DNA of 64,000 bases from an uncultured beta proteobacterium (lineage in GTDB: Bacteria > Pseudomonadota > Gammaproteobacteria > Burkholderiales > Burkholderiaceae_E): positions 1-64,000 of the forward strand of contig CAIZNI010000034.1 of assembly GCA_903934295.1 (NCBI GenBank), written 5' to 3'. Position 1 is the first letter of the stretch; the number at the start of each line of letters is the position of its first letter. The translations under genes were made by a program, and so were the position numbers. Below are positions 26,914-36,556 of the stretch, piece by piece. The notes beneath the pieces were generated by a model, which did not search any database, was not told the DNA's origin, and saw only the letters and a program-made list of their open reading frames with translations.

Positions 26914-28116
26914 GTGGAAGCTCTCAAGAACGGCAGCGACACCCTCTTTCTGCTGCTCGGCGCGATCATGGTCCTGGCCATGCACGCCGGCTTCGCCTTC
27001 CTGGAACTCGGGACGGTGCGCTACAAGAATCAGGTCAATGCGCTGGTCAAGCTGCTGGTTGATTTCGCGGTCTCGACCCTCGCCTATTTCTTCATCGGCT
27101 ACCTGATCGCCTACGGCGTGCACTTCTTCACCGGCGCCGAAACGCTGGCAACGCGCAACGGCTTCGAACTGGTGAAGTGCTTCTTCCTGCTGACCTTCGC
27201 CGCCGCGATCCCGGCCATCGTCTCGGGCGGGATCGCCGAACGCGCGCGATTCGGGCCGCAGTTGTGCGCCTCATTCGTGATGGTCGCACTGATCTATCCG
27301 CTGTTCGAGGGCATCGCCTGGAACAGCCGCTTCGGCTTGCAGGACAGTCTGAAGGCGATGTTCGGCGAGCCGTTCCACGACTTTGCCGGATCGGTCGTGG
27401 TGCACGCGGTGGGCGGCTGGATCGCCCTGGTGGCGGTGATGTTCCTGGGCCCGCGGCGCGGCCGCTATCAGAAGGACGGGCGCATCAGCGCGCACCCGCC
27501 CTCGAGCATCCCCTTCCTGGCCCTGGGCGCGTGGATCCTCGCGGTCGGCTGGTTCGGCTTCAATGTGATGAGCGCGCAGGAGGTCGGCAAGATCAGCGGC
27601 CTGGTGGCGGTGAACTCGCTGATGGCGATGGTCGGTGGCACCCTGGCCGCCACGCTGATCGGGCGCAACGATCCCGGCTTTGTCTACAACGGCCCGCTGG
27701 CGGGGCTGGTCGCGGTCTGCGCCGGTTCCGATGTGATGCACCCGGCTGGCGCGCTGGTGACCGGGGTGCTGGCCGGCGCCTTGTTCGTGCGGATGTTCAC
27801 CCTCACGCAGAACCGGTTGCGCATCGATGACGTGCTCGGCGTCTGGCCGCTGCACGGATTGTGCGGCGCCTGGGGCGGCATCGCCTGCGGGATCTTCGGC
27901 CAGAAGGCGCTGGGCGGCATGGGCGGGGTCAGCCTGGGATCGCAGGTGGCCGGCACCCTGATCGGCATCGCGATCGCGGTCGGTGGCGCGCTCGTGATGT
28001 ACGGCGTGCTGCGCCAGTTCATGACGCTGCGGCTCGACGAGGAAGAGGAATTCAACGGCGCCGACCTGAGCATTCATCGGATCTCGGCCACACCGGAGCG
28101 CGACGCGGGCGTCTGA
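26914..28116 (+). CDS. amtB: Ammonium transporter
   Basis: A 400-residue Amt/MEP/Rh channel of the inner membrane that conducts ammonium/ammonia into the cell. About eleven hydrophobic segments are visible. The paired pore histidines are in FAGSVVVHAVGG and VWPLHGLCGAWGG, and the external recruitment/Phe-gate region is within FFLLTFAAAIPAIVSGGIAERARFG. Translation most likely begins at GTG 26914 (MEALKNGSDTLFLLL), with GAGG 8 bases upstream; the frame upstream is open but would place the start before the sigma-54-like promoter. The usual partner glnK is not adjacent. No signal peptide is evident, so the first segment may itself serve that role. Confidence 0.93.
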   Translation: MEALKNGSDTLFLLLGAIMVLAMHAGFAFLELGTVRYKNQVNALVKLLVDFAVSTLAYFFIGYLIAYGVHFFTGAETLATRNGFELVKCFFLLTFAAAIPAIVSGGIAERARFGPQLCASFVMVALIYPLFEGIAWNSRFGLQDSLKAMFGEPFHDFAGSVVVHAVGGWIALVAVMFLGPRRGRYQKDGRISAHPPSSIPFLALGAWILAVGWFGFNVMSAQEVGKISGLVAVNSLMAMVGGTLAATLIGRNDPGFVYNGPLAGLVAVCAGSDVMHPAGALVTGVLAGALFVRMFTLTQNRLRIDDVLGVWPLHGLCGAWGGIACGIFGQKALGGMGGVSLGSQVAGTLIGIAIAVGGALVMYGVLRQFMTLRLDEEEEFNGADLSIHRISATPERDAGV

Positions 28117-28130
28117 AACGGCCGCGCGCG

Positions 28131-28199
28131 GGTGCCCGAGGCGCCTGCGCGCCGGTGCCCGAGGCGCGTGCGCGCCGGTGCCCGAGCCGCCTGCGTGCC
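28131..28199. repeat. 23-base imperfect tandem repeat, three copies
   Basis: Between amtB and hemN the unit starting GGTGCCCGAGGCGCCTGC occurs three times head to tail (28131-28153, 28154-28176, 28177-28199), with one difference in copy two and about two in copy three, followed by a decayed partial copy. The units are rich in G/C and self-complementary. They may end amtB transcription as a series of hairpins or be a simple replication-slippage expansion. Confidence 0.8.
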
Positions 28200-28232
28200 G
28201 GGGCCCTGGAAGCCCGCGCGCACCGATCCGGG

Positions 28233-28246
28233 TTGCGCTTTTTCAA
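28233..28246. promoter_or_regulatory. Weak FNR/Anr-like box upstream of hemN
   Basis: TTGCG-CTTT-TTCAA keeps the outer bases of the FNR consensus TTGAT-N4-ATCAA and lies 35 bases before the hemN start. hemN genes are often induced by FNR-type regulators under low oxygen. The inner bases of the left arm do not match, so this is a tentative call. Confidence 0.25.
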
Positions 28247-28280
28247 TGCAGACGGCGCGTCGGCCGGCCAGACTTTCCGC

Positions 28281-29696
28281 ATGACGACGACGCTGCCCTT
28301 TCGCCCCCCCCTCGCCACGCCCGTGCTCGACATCGACCAGGCGCTGATCAGCCGTTTTGCCGGACGCGGCCCGCGCTACACCTCCTACCCGAGCGCCGAC
28401 CGCCTCCAGGCGAACTTCGATCCGGCGCGCTTCACGCAGGCGCTGCTCGAACGCGCCGGGCGCCGCGACGCTGCGCTGGGGATGTACATCCATGTGCCGT
28501 TCTGCCGCACCCTGTGCTACTACTGCGGCTGCAACAAGATCGGCACGCGGCACCCGGAACGGGCACTGCCGTATGTCGATGCGCTGATCGCCGAGATGGA
28601 TCGGGTGACCTCGCTGGTCGGCCCCGGCCAGCGGCTCAGCCACCTGCATTTCGGTGGTGGCACGCCGACCTTCCTCGAAGACGCCGAACTGGCGCGGCTG
28701 TTTGCCGCGATCGACCGGCGTTTCGAGCGGGCACCGGATGGCGAGTACTCGATCGAGATCGATCCCCGCACCGTCACGCCGGCACGCCTGTGGACCCTGC
28801 GCGCGCTCGGACTGAATCGTGTCAGCCTGGGCATCCAGGACTTCGATCCGCAGGTGCAGGCTGCGGTCAACCGGGTGCAGTCGCCCGAAGAGACCCGGGC
28901 GCTGATCCGCACGGCGCGCGAGGCCGGTTATCACTCGATCAATGCCGATCTGATCTACGGCCTGCCCCTGCAGACGCTGGCCAGCTTCGCCCGAACCGTC
29001 GAACTCACCATCGACGCAGGCCCCGACCGGATCGCGCTCTACCAGTACGCGCACCTGCCCGAGGTGTTCAAGCCGCAGCGCCGCATCCTGGAGGCGCAGC
29101 TGCCATCGGGCGACCTGCGGGCCCGGCTGTTCGAACAGGCGGCCCGCCAGTTCGGCGACGCCGGCTATGTGCACCTGGGCCTGGATCACTTCGCCCGACC
29201 CGACGACGAACTGGCGATCGCTCAGAGCGAGGGCCGGCTGCACCGCAACTTCCAGGGTTATTGTTCGCACGACAGCGGTGACCTGATCGCGCTGGGCGTC
29301 TCGTCGATCTCGTCGGTGGGCGGGGTCATGGCACAGAACGAAAAGACGCTGGACGCCTACTACGCGCGGCTGGCACGCGGCGAACTGCCGGTGGCACGCG
29401 GCATCGCACTGAGCCGCGACGACTTCATCCGGCGCGATGTGATCCAGTCGCTGATGTGCCAGTTCAGCGTCGCCTGGGCCGACATCGGCGCGGCCCATGG
29501 CATCCAGGCCGGCGACTACTTTGCCGCCGAGATCGCCGACCTCGCGCCGATGCACGAGGCGGGCGTCATCCGCCTGGACGCGGCGGGCATCGAAGTGCTG
29601 CCGCGCGGGCGACTGCTGGTGCGCGCGGTGGCGATGGCGTTCGACCGGTTCCTGAAGCAGGAACCGGCCACCGCGACCTACTCTCGGATCGCCTGA
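28281..29696 (+). CDS. hemN: Oxygen-independent coproporphyrinogen III oxidase
   Basis: A 471-residue radical-SAM enzyme converting coproporphyrinogen III to protoporphyrinogen IX without oxygen. The cluster cysteines are in CRTLCYYCGC near residues 73-82 (CxxxCxxC), preceded by MYIHVPF. HFGGGTPTFL, SIEIDPRTVTP, GIQDFDPQVQAAVNRVQ and NADLIYGLPLQT are HemN signatures that separate it from HemW. The HemN-specific N-terminal PRYTSYPSADR is present. The ATG at 28281 gives this N-terminus, though a Shine-Dalgarno sequence is not obvious. It converges on the UspA gene 13 bases beyond its stop. Confidence 0.96.
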   Translation: MTTTLPFRPPLATPVLDIDQALISRFAGRGPRYTSYPSADRLQANFDPARFTQALLERAGRRDAALGMYIHVPFCRTLCYYCGCNKIGTRHPERALPYVDALIAEMDRVTSLVGPGQRLSHLHFGGGTPTFLEDAELARLFAAIDRRFERAPDGEYSIEIDPRTVTPARLWTLRALGLNRVSLGIQDFDPQVQAAVNRVQSPEETRALIRTAREAGYHSINADLIYGLPLQTLASFARTVELTIDAGPDRIALYQYAHLPEVFKPQRRILEAQLPSGDLRARLFEQAARQFGDAGYVHLGLDHFARPDDELAIAQSEGRLHRNFQGYCSHDSGDLIALGVSSISSVGGVMAQNEKTLDAYYARLARGELPVARGIALSRDDFIRRDVIQSLMCQFSVAWADIGAAHGIQAGDYFAAEIADLAPMHEAGVIRLDAAGIEVLPRGRLLVRAVAMAFDRFLKQEPATATYSRIA

Positions 29697-29709
29697 AGAG
29701 ACCCGCCGA

Positions 29710-30153
29710 TCAGCGGTAGACCAGCACCGGAATCTTGCAGTGCGTGAGCACCTTCTGGGTTTCGCTGCCCAGCAGCAACCCGGCCATGCCGCGCCGGCCG
29801 TGCGAAGCCATGAAAATCAGGTCGCAGCCCTCTTCGCGCGCCTCGCGGATGATCGCCTCCCAGGTGCTGGCGTCGAACTGGACGCGGGTGGTGCACGGCA
29901 CACCGGCCGTCTTCGCCCGCGCGGCCACCTCGGCCACGATCCGGTTGCCGACCTCCAGCGCGCTCTTTTCGTACTCTTCCTGGGTATAGAAGTCGGCCAC
30001 CGGCACCTCGGCAACCATCGGCGGCCGGTAGATCGGCTGGATGGTCAGCGCGAGCAGCGAGGCGCCGTTCTCCTCGGCCAGCTTGATCGCAGCGGCGACC
30101 GCATTGCCCGACAGCTCGGAACCGTCGGTCGGAACCAGTATTTTTCTGAACAC
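29710..30153 (-). CDS. Universal stress protein, UspA family
   Basis: A 147-residue UspA-domain protein. It opens FRKILVPTDGSELS, and the ATP-binding signature is in FMASHGRRGMAGLLLGSETQKVLTH cut across residues 112-136 (G-2x-G-9x-G-S pattern). Members bind ATP and help survival under stress. The start is a GTG at 30153, preceded by GGAGGG at an 8-base spacing; an upstream in-frame start would add 17 residues with no homology. It is a single-gene unit convergent with hemN. Confidence 0.9.
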   Translation of the reverse strand: MFRKILVPTDGSELSGNAVAAAIKLAEENGASLLALTIQPIYRPPMVAEVPVADFYTQEEYEKSALEVGNRIVAEVAARAKTAGVPCTTRVQFDASTWEAIIREAREEGCDLIFMASHGRRGMAGLLLGSETQKVLTHCKIPVLVYR

Positions 30154-30308
30154 GATCAGCCCTCCAGACCCGGGAAGAAAACGATGTCGCCGATGCCCGG
30201 TCATCCGGCGAACAGCGATTCATCATCGTCCGACTCGCGCCTTGCCGCATTGATCTATGTCTATCGGATCGCCGGAACCCGGAGCATCGGTCGGCGCCTG
30301 CCGGCGGG

Positions 30309-31478
30309 TCAGAAGGCCAGGGCCAGGATTTCCTCGAGATCGGCCGCGCCGCGGATCGGCCGCGGGTTGGTGGCGATCGGGCCGGTGCCATCGTAGCGGG
30401 CGGCGATTGCCGGCAGGTCTTCCTGGCGGATGCCGGCATCGCGCAGACGCCAGGGCACGCCCAGATTCCGCACGAACTCGCGCAGCACCGGACCGGCCCG
30501 CTCACCCGGGCGCCCGAGGATCGCGGCCACCGTGCGCTGGCGCTCGGCGTTGACCGGTTCGTTCCATTCGAGCACCGAGGGCAGCATCACGCACGAGGTG
30601 ACGCCGTGGGGCACGTGGTACGCCCCGCCCAGGATGTAGCCGATGCCGTGACTGGCGCCCACCGGCACGCCGCTGGCCTGCGGCAGGATCGACAGCCACA
30701 TCGCGATCTGGCAGTCGGCGCGCGCCTGCAGATCGGCCGGATCGGCCTTGACCGCCGGTAGCGCACGCGCCAGGACCTGCATCGCCTGATGGGACATCGC
30801 ATCGGAAAACGCCACCGGGCGTGCGGCGCACCAGCGCTCGACTGCGTGATCCATCGCCCGCATGCCGGTCGACAGCAGCAGCCCCAGCGGCGTGGCCAGC
30901 GTGGCGGCCGGGTCCAGCGCGACCGCGACCGGTACCGCCAGCGGATGTGGATAGCGCTGCTTCAGGCCGCGCTGAATGTCGGTGACGCCCCCGGAATTGC
31001 TGAACTCGGCGGCCGACAGCGTGGTGGGCACCGCCACCATGCGCAGGCTCTGGGGATCGCGGGTCCAGCCGCTGGGCTCGGTGCCCCCCGCATGACGACC
31101 GCCGACGATCGTTGCCATTCCCTCGACCGAATCAATGCCGTACCAGACGCACTGCAGCATGACCTTGGTCGCGTCGATGACCGAGCCACCGCCCACCGCC
31201 ACCACCAGGTCGGCGCGCGCCTCGCGCAGCGCCTGCGCGCCGGCGATCACCGCCTCGCGCGGGCTGTGCGCGGGGATCGCGTCGAACTTGCCGGCCAGCC
31301 GCGGCCCGAGCGCCGCGCACAGGCCGGCGAGATAGTCGCCATCGGTGAGCGAGCGGGTGGTCATGACGAACACCCGCGAGGCGCCGGCGCGCTCGACCTC
31401 GGCCAGCACCGCCGGGGCCGCCGGCTGACCGTAATGAACGCGCTGCTGCGCGAGCCAGTGATGCGTGCCACCCTGCAT
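30309..31478 (-). CDS. Iron-containing alcohol dehydrogenase family protein
   Basis: A 389-residue group III (iron-dependent) alcohol dehydrogenase. The NAD-binding GGGSVIDATK is near residue 102. Metal ligands fit D in MRAMDHAVERW, and H in ASHGIGYILGGAYHVPHG, which holds two of the expected histidines. Related enzymes include maleylacetate reductases and hydroxyacid-oxoacid transhydrogenases; the substrate cannot be decided from sequence. The ATG at 31478 gives the usual N-terminal length. It diverges from the enoyl-CoA hydratase gene at 31585. Confidence 0.88.
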   Translation of the reverse strand: MQGGTHHWLAQQRVHYGQPAAPAVLAEVERAGASRVFVMTTRSLTDGDYLAGLCAALGPRLAGKFDAIPAHSPREAVIAGAQALREARADLVVAVGGGSVIDATKVMLQCVWYGIDSVEGMATIVGGRHAGGTEPSGWTRDPQSLRMVAVPTTLSAAEFSNSGGVTDIQRGLKQRYPHPLAVPVAVALDPAATLATPLGLLLSTGMRAMDHAVERWCAARPVAFSDAMSHQAMQVLARALPAVKADPADLQARADCQIAMWLSILPQASGVPVGASHGIGYILGGAYHVPHGVTSCVMLPSVLEWNEPVNAERQRTVAAILGRPGERAGPVLREFVRNLGVPWRLRDAGIRQEDLPAIAARYDGTGPIATNPRPIRGAADLEEILALAF

Positions 31479-31584
31479 TCGATCTCTCCCGGTTCCGAGG
31501 CTTGCAAAGGCGCCGATTATGGGCGAGCAGCGGTCGCGCCGTCCGGCTATCCTTGCAGCCCCGTGCAAGCCATCCGAGAAGACC

Positions 31585-32370
31585 ATGTCAGATTTCCTGC
31601 TTTACGAACAGACCGGCGCGATCGTCACCCTCACGCTGAACGATCCGACCTCGCGCAATGCCCTCTCGACCCCGGCGCAATGGGCCGCGCTGGTTGACGC
31701 CGCCGAGCGCATCCAGGCCGATGTGTCGGTGAAGTGCGTGATCCTCACCGGCGCCGGCAGCGCGTTCTGCGCCGGTGGCAATGTGAAGGACATGCAGGCC
31801 AAGACCGGCATCGCGGCCGGTGACGCCTATCGCATCAGCGAGGGCTACCGCAACGGCATCCAGCGCATTCCGCTGGCCTTCCAGCGCCTGGACGTGCCCA
31901 CCATCGCCGCGGTCAACGGCCCGGCGGTGGGCGCTGGTTGCGACCTGGCGTGCATGTGCGACATCCGCATCGCCTCCGAGTCGGCGCGCTTTGCCGAGAG
32001 CTTCGTCAAGCTGGGGATCATCCCCGGCGACGGCGGCGCGTGGCTGCTGCCGCGGGTGGTCGGCATGTCGATGGCCGCCGAACTGACCTTCACCGGCGAC
32101 ATGATCGATGCCGCCCAGGCGCTGGCCTGCGGCCTGGTCTCGCGCGTCGTGCCCGCGGGCGAACTGCTCGCCAGCGCCCGCGCCCTGGCCGAGCGGATCG
32201 CCGCCAATCCGGCGCCGGCCCTGCGGATGTCCAAGCGCCTGCTGCGCGAGGGCCAGCACACCCGGCTCGACTCGCTGCTGGAAATGGCCGCCGCGTTCCA
32301 GGCCATGGGCCATCACACGCCGGAGCACACCGTCGCACTCGACGCCTTCGTGCAGTCGATGCGGCGCTGA
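31585..32370 (+). CDS. Enoyl-CoA hydratase/isomerase family protein
   Basis: A 261-residue crotonase-fold enzyme. LNDPTSRNALST, the oxyanion segments FCAGGNVKDM and NGPAVGAGCDLACMCDIRIA, and FAESFVKLGIIPGDGGAWLLPR are visible; the last holds one catalytic-position Glu but has D-G-G where classic hydratases have E-G-G. Acyl-CoA hydration or isomerisation is likely, with the exact substrate unknown. The ATG at 31585 starts the fold directly. It ends within the first unit of a 28-base hairpin repeat (32358-32441). Confidence 0.9.
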   Translation: MSDFLLYEQTGAIVTLTLNDPTSRNALSTPAQWAALVDAAERIQADVSVKCVILTGAGSAFCAGGNVKDMQAKTGIAAGDAYRISEGYRNGIQRIPLAFQRLDVPTIAAVNGPAVGAGCDLACMCDIRIASESARFAESFVKLGIIPGDGGAWLLPRVVGMSMAAELTFTGDMIDAAQALACGLVSRVVPAGELLASARALAERIAANPAPALRMSKRLLREGQHTRLDSLLEMAAAFQAMGHHTPEHTVALDAFVQSMRR

Positions 32371-32441
32371 GCGGCGCAGAGGTCCGATGCGCCGCTCAGC
32401 GGCGCGTGCGTCTGATGCGCCGCTGAGCGGCGCGGGTACCG
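32358..32441. repeat. 28-base tandem repeat with hairpin core, three copies
   Basis: Three 28-base units (starting 32358, 32386 and 32414) each begin GATGCGCCGCTGAGCGGCGC or a one- or two-base variant. The core GCGCCGCT/AGCGGCGC folds into a tight hairpin. The first unit includes the stop codon region of the preceding hydratase gene, so the coding end itself seeded the array. They may act as terminator-like or mRNA-protecting hairpins, as REP elements do. Confidence 0.85.
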
Positions 32442-32545
32442 GCCGCGGCCGGCCTCGCTAGAATGCGCCTTCCTTCCACCCGGCCGTTGTGCCCGGGCTG
32501 CCATCGTGCTGCCCGGGACCCGGCCCGATTGCGAGACAACTCACC

Positions 32546-33727
32546 ATGGCCAAGCCCTTCCGAGTGCAGGTTCTGAACCAGATCTCCGCGCACGGCCTCA
32601 AGCGCCTGCCGGCCGACCTGTACGAAGTCGGCAAGGACCTCGCCGATCCGGATGCGATCCTGGTGCGCTCGGCCGACATGCACTGCCTGTCGATCGCCCC
32701 GTCGGTGCGGGCGATCGGGCGCGCCGGCGCAGGCACCAACAACATCCCGGTGGCCGCGATGAGCGAGCGCGGGGTGCCGGTCTTCAATGCACCGGGCGCC
32801 AACGCCAATGCGGTCAAGGAGCTGGTCCTGGCCGGGATGCTGATGGCCGCGCGCCACCTGCCGGCGGCACTGCAGTTCGTCGCCGGGCTCGACCCCACCG
32901 ATCCGAACATGGACGCACGGGTCGAAGACGGCAAGAAGGCGTTCGCCGGCTTCGAGTTGTCCGGCCACACGCTGGGGGTGATCGGACTGGGGCGCATCGG
33001 CTGCCTGGTGGCCGACGCGGCGATCCGGCTCGGCATGAACGTGATCGGCTACGACCCCGACATCACCATCGATGCCGCCTGGAGCCTGCCCTCGCAGGTC
33101 CGCAAGGCGAGCTCGGTGAACGAACTGCTCAAAGCCTCGCACTTCGTGAGCCTGCACGTGCCGCTGGTGGCTGCGACCCGCCACCTGATCAGCGCCCAGG
33201 CGCTGGAATCAATGCGTCACGGCGCGGTGCTGCTGAACTTTTCGCGCGAAGGCGTGGTCGACGACAACGCGCTGCTCGCTGCGCTGGCCGCCGAGCGTCT
33301 GCGCTGCTACGTCTGCGACTTCCCCGGTCCGGCCATCCATCGCCACCCGCGCGCCATCGCGCTGCCGCACCTGGGCGCCAGCACCCGCGAAGCCGAGGAC
33401 AACTGCGCGCTGATGGTCGCCGACCAGCTGCGCGACTATCTCGAGCACGGCAATGTGCGCAATGCGGTCAATTTCCCCGATGCGGTCGCACCGCGCGAAT
33501 CGGCCTACCGGGTCGCGATCGCCAACGCCAATGTGCCCAACATGCTGGGCCAGATCTCGACCGCGATGGCCCTGGCCAACCTGAACATCCGCAACATGCT
33601 CAACAAGTCGCGCGGCGACATGGCCTACACACTGGTCGATGTCGACAGCGCCGTCCCGGCGGCAACGATCGAGTCGATCGCCGCCATCCAGGGGGTGCGC
33701 TCGGTGCGGTATCTGCTCGGTTCCTGA
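32546..33727 (+). CDS. serA: D-3-phosphoglycerate dehydrogenase-like protein with ACT domain
   Basis: A 393-residue D-2-hydroxyacid dehydrogenase, first step of serine synthesis from 3-phosphoglycerate. The Rossmann motif GVIGLGRIGCLVAD is near residue 150. The catalytic Arg is in LLNFSREGVVDD and the His in IALPHLGASTREAE; the expected Glu lies in the segment between. The C-terminal 75 residues (AIANANVPNMLGQIST) form an ACT domain that usually binds serine. The stretch just before the dehydrogenase helix is shorter than in E. coli SerA. A TAGAAT element at 32459-32464 may be its -10 box, giving a leader of about 75 bases. Confidence 0.9.
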   Translation: MAKPFRVQVLNQISAHGLKRLPADLYEVGKDLADPDAILVRSADMHCLSIAPSVRAIGRAGAGTNNIPVAAMSERGVPVFNAPGANANAVKELVLAGMLMAARHLPAALQFVAGLDPTDPNMDARVEDGKKAFAGFELSGHTLGVIGLGRIGCLVADAAIRLGMNVIGYDPDITIDAAWSLPSQVRKASSVNELLKASHFVSLHVPLVAATRHLISAQALESMRHGAVLLNFSREGVVDDNALLAALAAERLRCYVCDFPGPAIHRHPRAIALPHLGASTREAEDNCALMVADQLRDYLEHGNVRNAVNFPDAVAPRESAYRVAIANANVPNMLGQISTAMALANLNIRNMLNKSRGDMAYTLVDVDSAVPAATIESIAAIQGVRSVRYLLGS

Positions 33728-33779
33728 GCGCGCGGGTCGCGCCCCGCGCCGTGCAAAGGCCTGCGCGGCGAGGGGCTGA

Positions 33780-33809
33780 CTTGAAAAACACACACTGAAG
33801 CCCTATTAT
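33780..33809 (+). promoter_or_regulatory. Heat-shock (sigma-32) and overlapping sigma-70 promoter of groESL
   Basis: CTTGAAA at 33780-33786 followed after 14 bases by CCCTATTA at 33801-33808 fits the RpoH consensus (CTTGAAA, CCCATnT). The same region also reads as TTGAAA, 17 bases, TATTAT, a good sigma-70 promoter. It leads directly into the CIRCE operator, so both an alternative sigma factor and the HrcA repressor can control groESL. Confidence 0.85.
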
Positions 33810-33835
33810 TAGCACTCGCAACGCGTGAGTGCTAG
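33809..33835. promoter_or_regulatory. CIRCE operator (HrcA binding site)
   Basis: TTAGCACTC, a 9-base spacer, and GAGTGCTAG form the CIRCE inverted repeat with one mismatch in the last base against the canonical GAGTGCTAA. HrcA binds it to repress groESL when chaperonin is plentiful. It overlaps the end of the -10 box and lies within the leader, the usual arrangement. Confidence 0.93.
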
Positions 33836-33940
33836 CAACACGATCTCCTCGTGTGGCCCCGTGTTCGTGCCCGGCCGCTTCTCCGAAGCAGTGCCAAACC
33901 CCGCCATTCCTCTTTTGATCAGAGCGTTAGGAGCATAGGT

Positions 33941-34228
33941 ATGAAACTGCGTCCCCTCCACGACCGCGTCATCATCAAGCGCCTCGACACCGAGCGCAAG
34001 ACCGCATCCGGCATCGTGATCCCCGAGAACGCCGCCGAAAAACCCGACCAGGGTGAAGTGCTGGCCGTGGGCAACGGCAAGGTCGATGACAACGGCAAGC
34101 TGCGCCCCCTCGGCGTGAAGGTCGGTGACAAGGTCCTCTTCGGCAAGTACAGCGGCCAGACCGTCAAGGTCGACGGCGACGAACTGCTGGTGATGCGCGA
34201 AGAAGACATCATGGCCGTGGTCGAGTGA
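33941..34228 (+). CDS. groES: Co-chaperonin GroES
   Basis: A 95-residue Cpn10, full length. [16 protein letters not shown], the mobile loop [24 protein letters not shown], and the C-terminal [12 protein letters not shown] match the family closely. It caps the GroEL ring and sets the folding cycle. An AGGAG site lies just upstream of ATG 33941, and groEL follows after 65 bases in the same operon. Confidence 0.98.
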   Translation: MKLRPLHDRVIIKRLDTERKTASGIVIPENAAEKPDQGEVLAVGNGKVDDNGKLRPLGVKVGDKVLFGKYSGQTVKVDGDELLVMREEDIMAVVE

Positions 34229-34290
34229 CACGCCGGTTCCGGTCGCTTCGGCGCCGACCCGCTCCCCTATCCGCAATCCAAGGATTCTGA

Positions 34291-35949
<1,659 letters not shown>

Positions 35950-36030
35950 TGCTCCAGCGGGCCGGGTGCGCGCGCTGCGCGCACCGAAGCCCGCACCCGC
36001 GTGCGTCGTTCAGCGGCGCCGTGAAAGAAA

Positions 36031-36056
36031 AACCCGCCTTCCGGCGGGTTTTTTTT
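36031..36056 (+). terminator. Rho-independent terminator of groESL
   Basis: AACCCGCC, loop TTCC, GGCGGGTT forms an 8-base-pair stem (36031-36050) that runs into eight T residues (36049-36056). This is the clearest intrinsic terminator in the window and closes the groESL operon. Confidence 0.95.
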
Positions 36057-36120
36057 CGGGGTTGGCTCAGGCTTACTTGGAGAACCCAACAACCGGCGCC
36101 TGAGGCGGCCTGGTCGACGT

Positions 36121-36141
36121 CCGAAGTCCGAAGTCCGAAGT
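36121..36141. repeat. 7-base tandem repeat, three copies
   Basis: CCGAAGT occurs three times consecutively, immediately preceded by GACGT and followed by CCTTC. It sits about 65 bases after the groEL terminator at the probable left margin of the lower-GC insert, where such microrepeats may mark a recombination scar. Confidence 0.85.
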
Positions 36142-36465
36142 CCTTCAACTTCGCCCAGGAAGCACTGTTCGGCACGATGGCTTACCCTGGGGCTCCGTAC
36201 AGCACACTCAGCAGTGGCACCCGCCAGTTGGGACCTGCTTCGACAGCGAGACCGAATTCGGTCGCGAAGGCGCCCTTCACGCAGCTCCTGGCGTGGGTGG
36301 GCTCAGATGCTGCGAATCGGATCGCAATGATCAAGAAGGCCAGATTGGTCCGAGCCGATCGCCGCTCTGATCGGATCTCCCTCGCGTGGTCCGCGGACAC
36401 CCATGTCCATTCTTGTCGTTGGCGAAGCCTCGGTGACGGAGTAAAATTCGATCGAGAATGGCGAT

Positions 36466-36487
36466 GTCACCAATCGTGACTCGTGAC
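36466..36487. promoter_or_regulatory. Candidate AbiEi operator
   Basis: GTCAC-CAATC-GTGAC is an inverted repeat with 5-base arms; the right arm is extended as TCGTGAC and repeated directly in tandem (36474-36480 and 36481-36487). It lies about 70 bases upstream of the AbiEi start, beside an A/T-rich promoter-like patch. AbiEi-type antitoxins are known to repress their own operon by binding inverted repeats upstream, which this could be. Confidence 0.4.
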
Positions 36488-36556
36488 ACATAAGCCTGTA
36501 AAAACAACAGCTTATCGATGTGATACGATTGAGGTTAACAAGCAAGGACTGCCGCC

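Larger units (their letters stand above)
36058..36556. other. Lower-GC spacer upstream of the AbiE pair
   Basis: This 499-base stretch between the groEL terminator and the AbiEi gene has a visibly lower GC content and different codon texture than its surroundings. A plus-strand frame of 100 codons (36178-36480) is open but matches nothing I recognise. Noted elements: CCGAAGT three times in a row (36121-36141); the inverted repeat GTCAC-CAATC-GTGAC at 36466-36480 with a directly adjacent second copy of TCGTGAC; and an A/T-rich promoter-like patch at 36490-36535. It is most likely the left part of an acquired segment. Confidence 0.6.

Noticed and set aside
32358..32441. Three spaced repeats considered as a small CRISPR array
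   Set aside because: Spacers are only about 8 bases, the repeats hold their own hairpin, and no cas gene is present.
36178..36480. Plus-strand frame of 100 codons before the AbiE pair
   Set aside because: No ribosome site at a good distance, no recognised domain, and codon use does not look selected.
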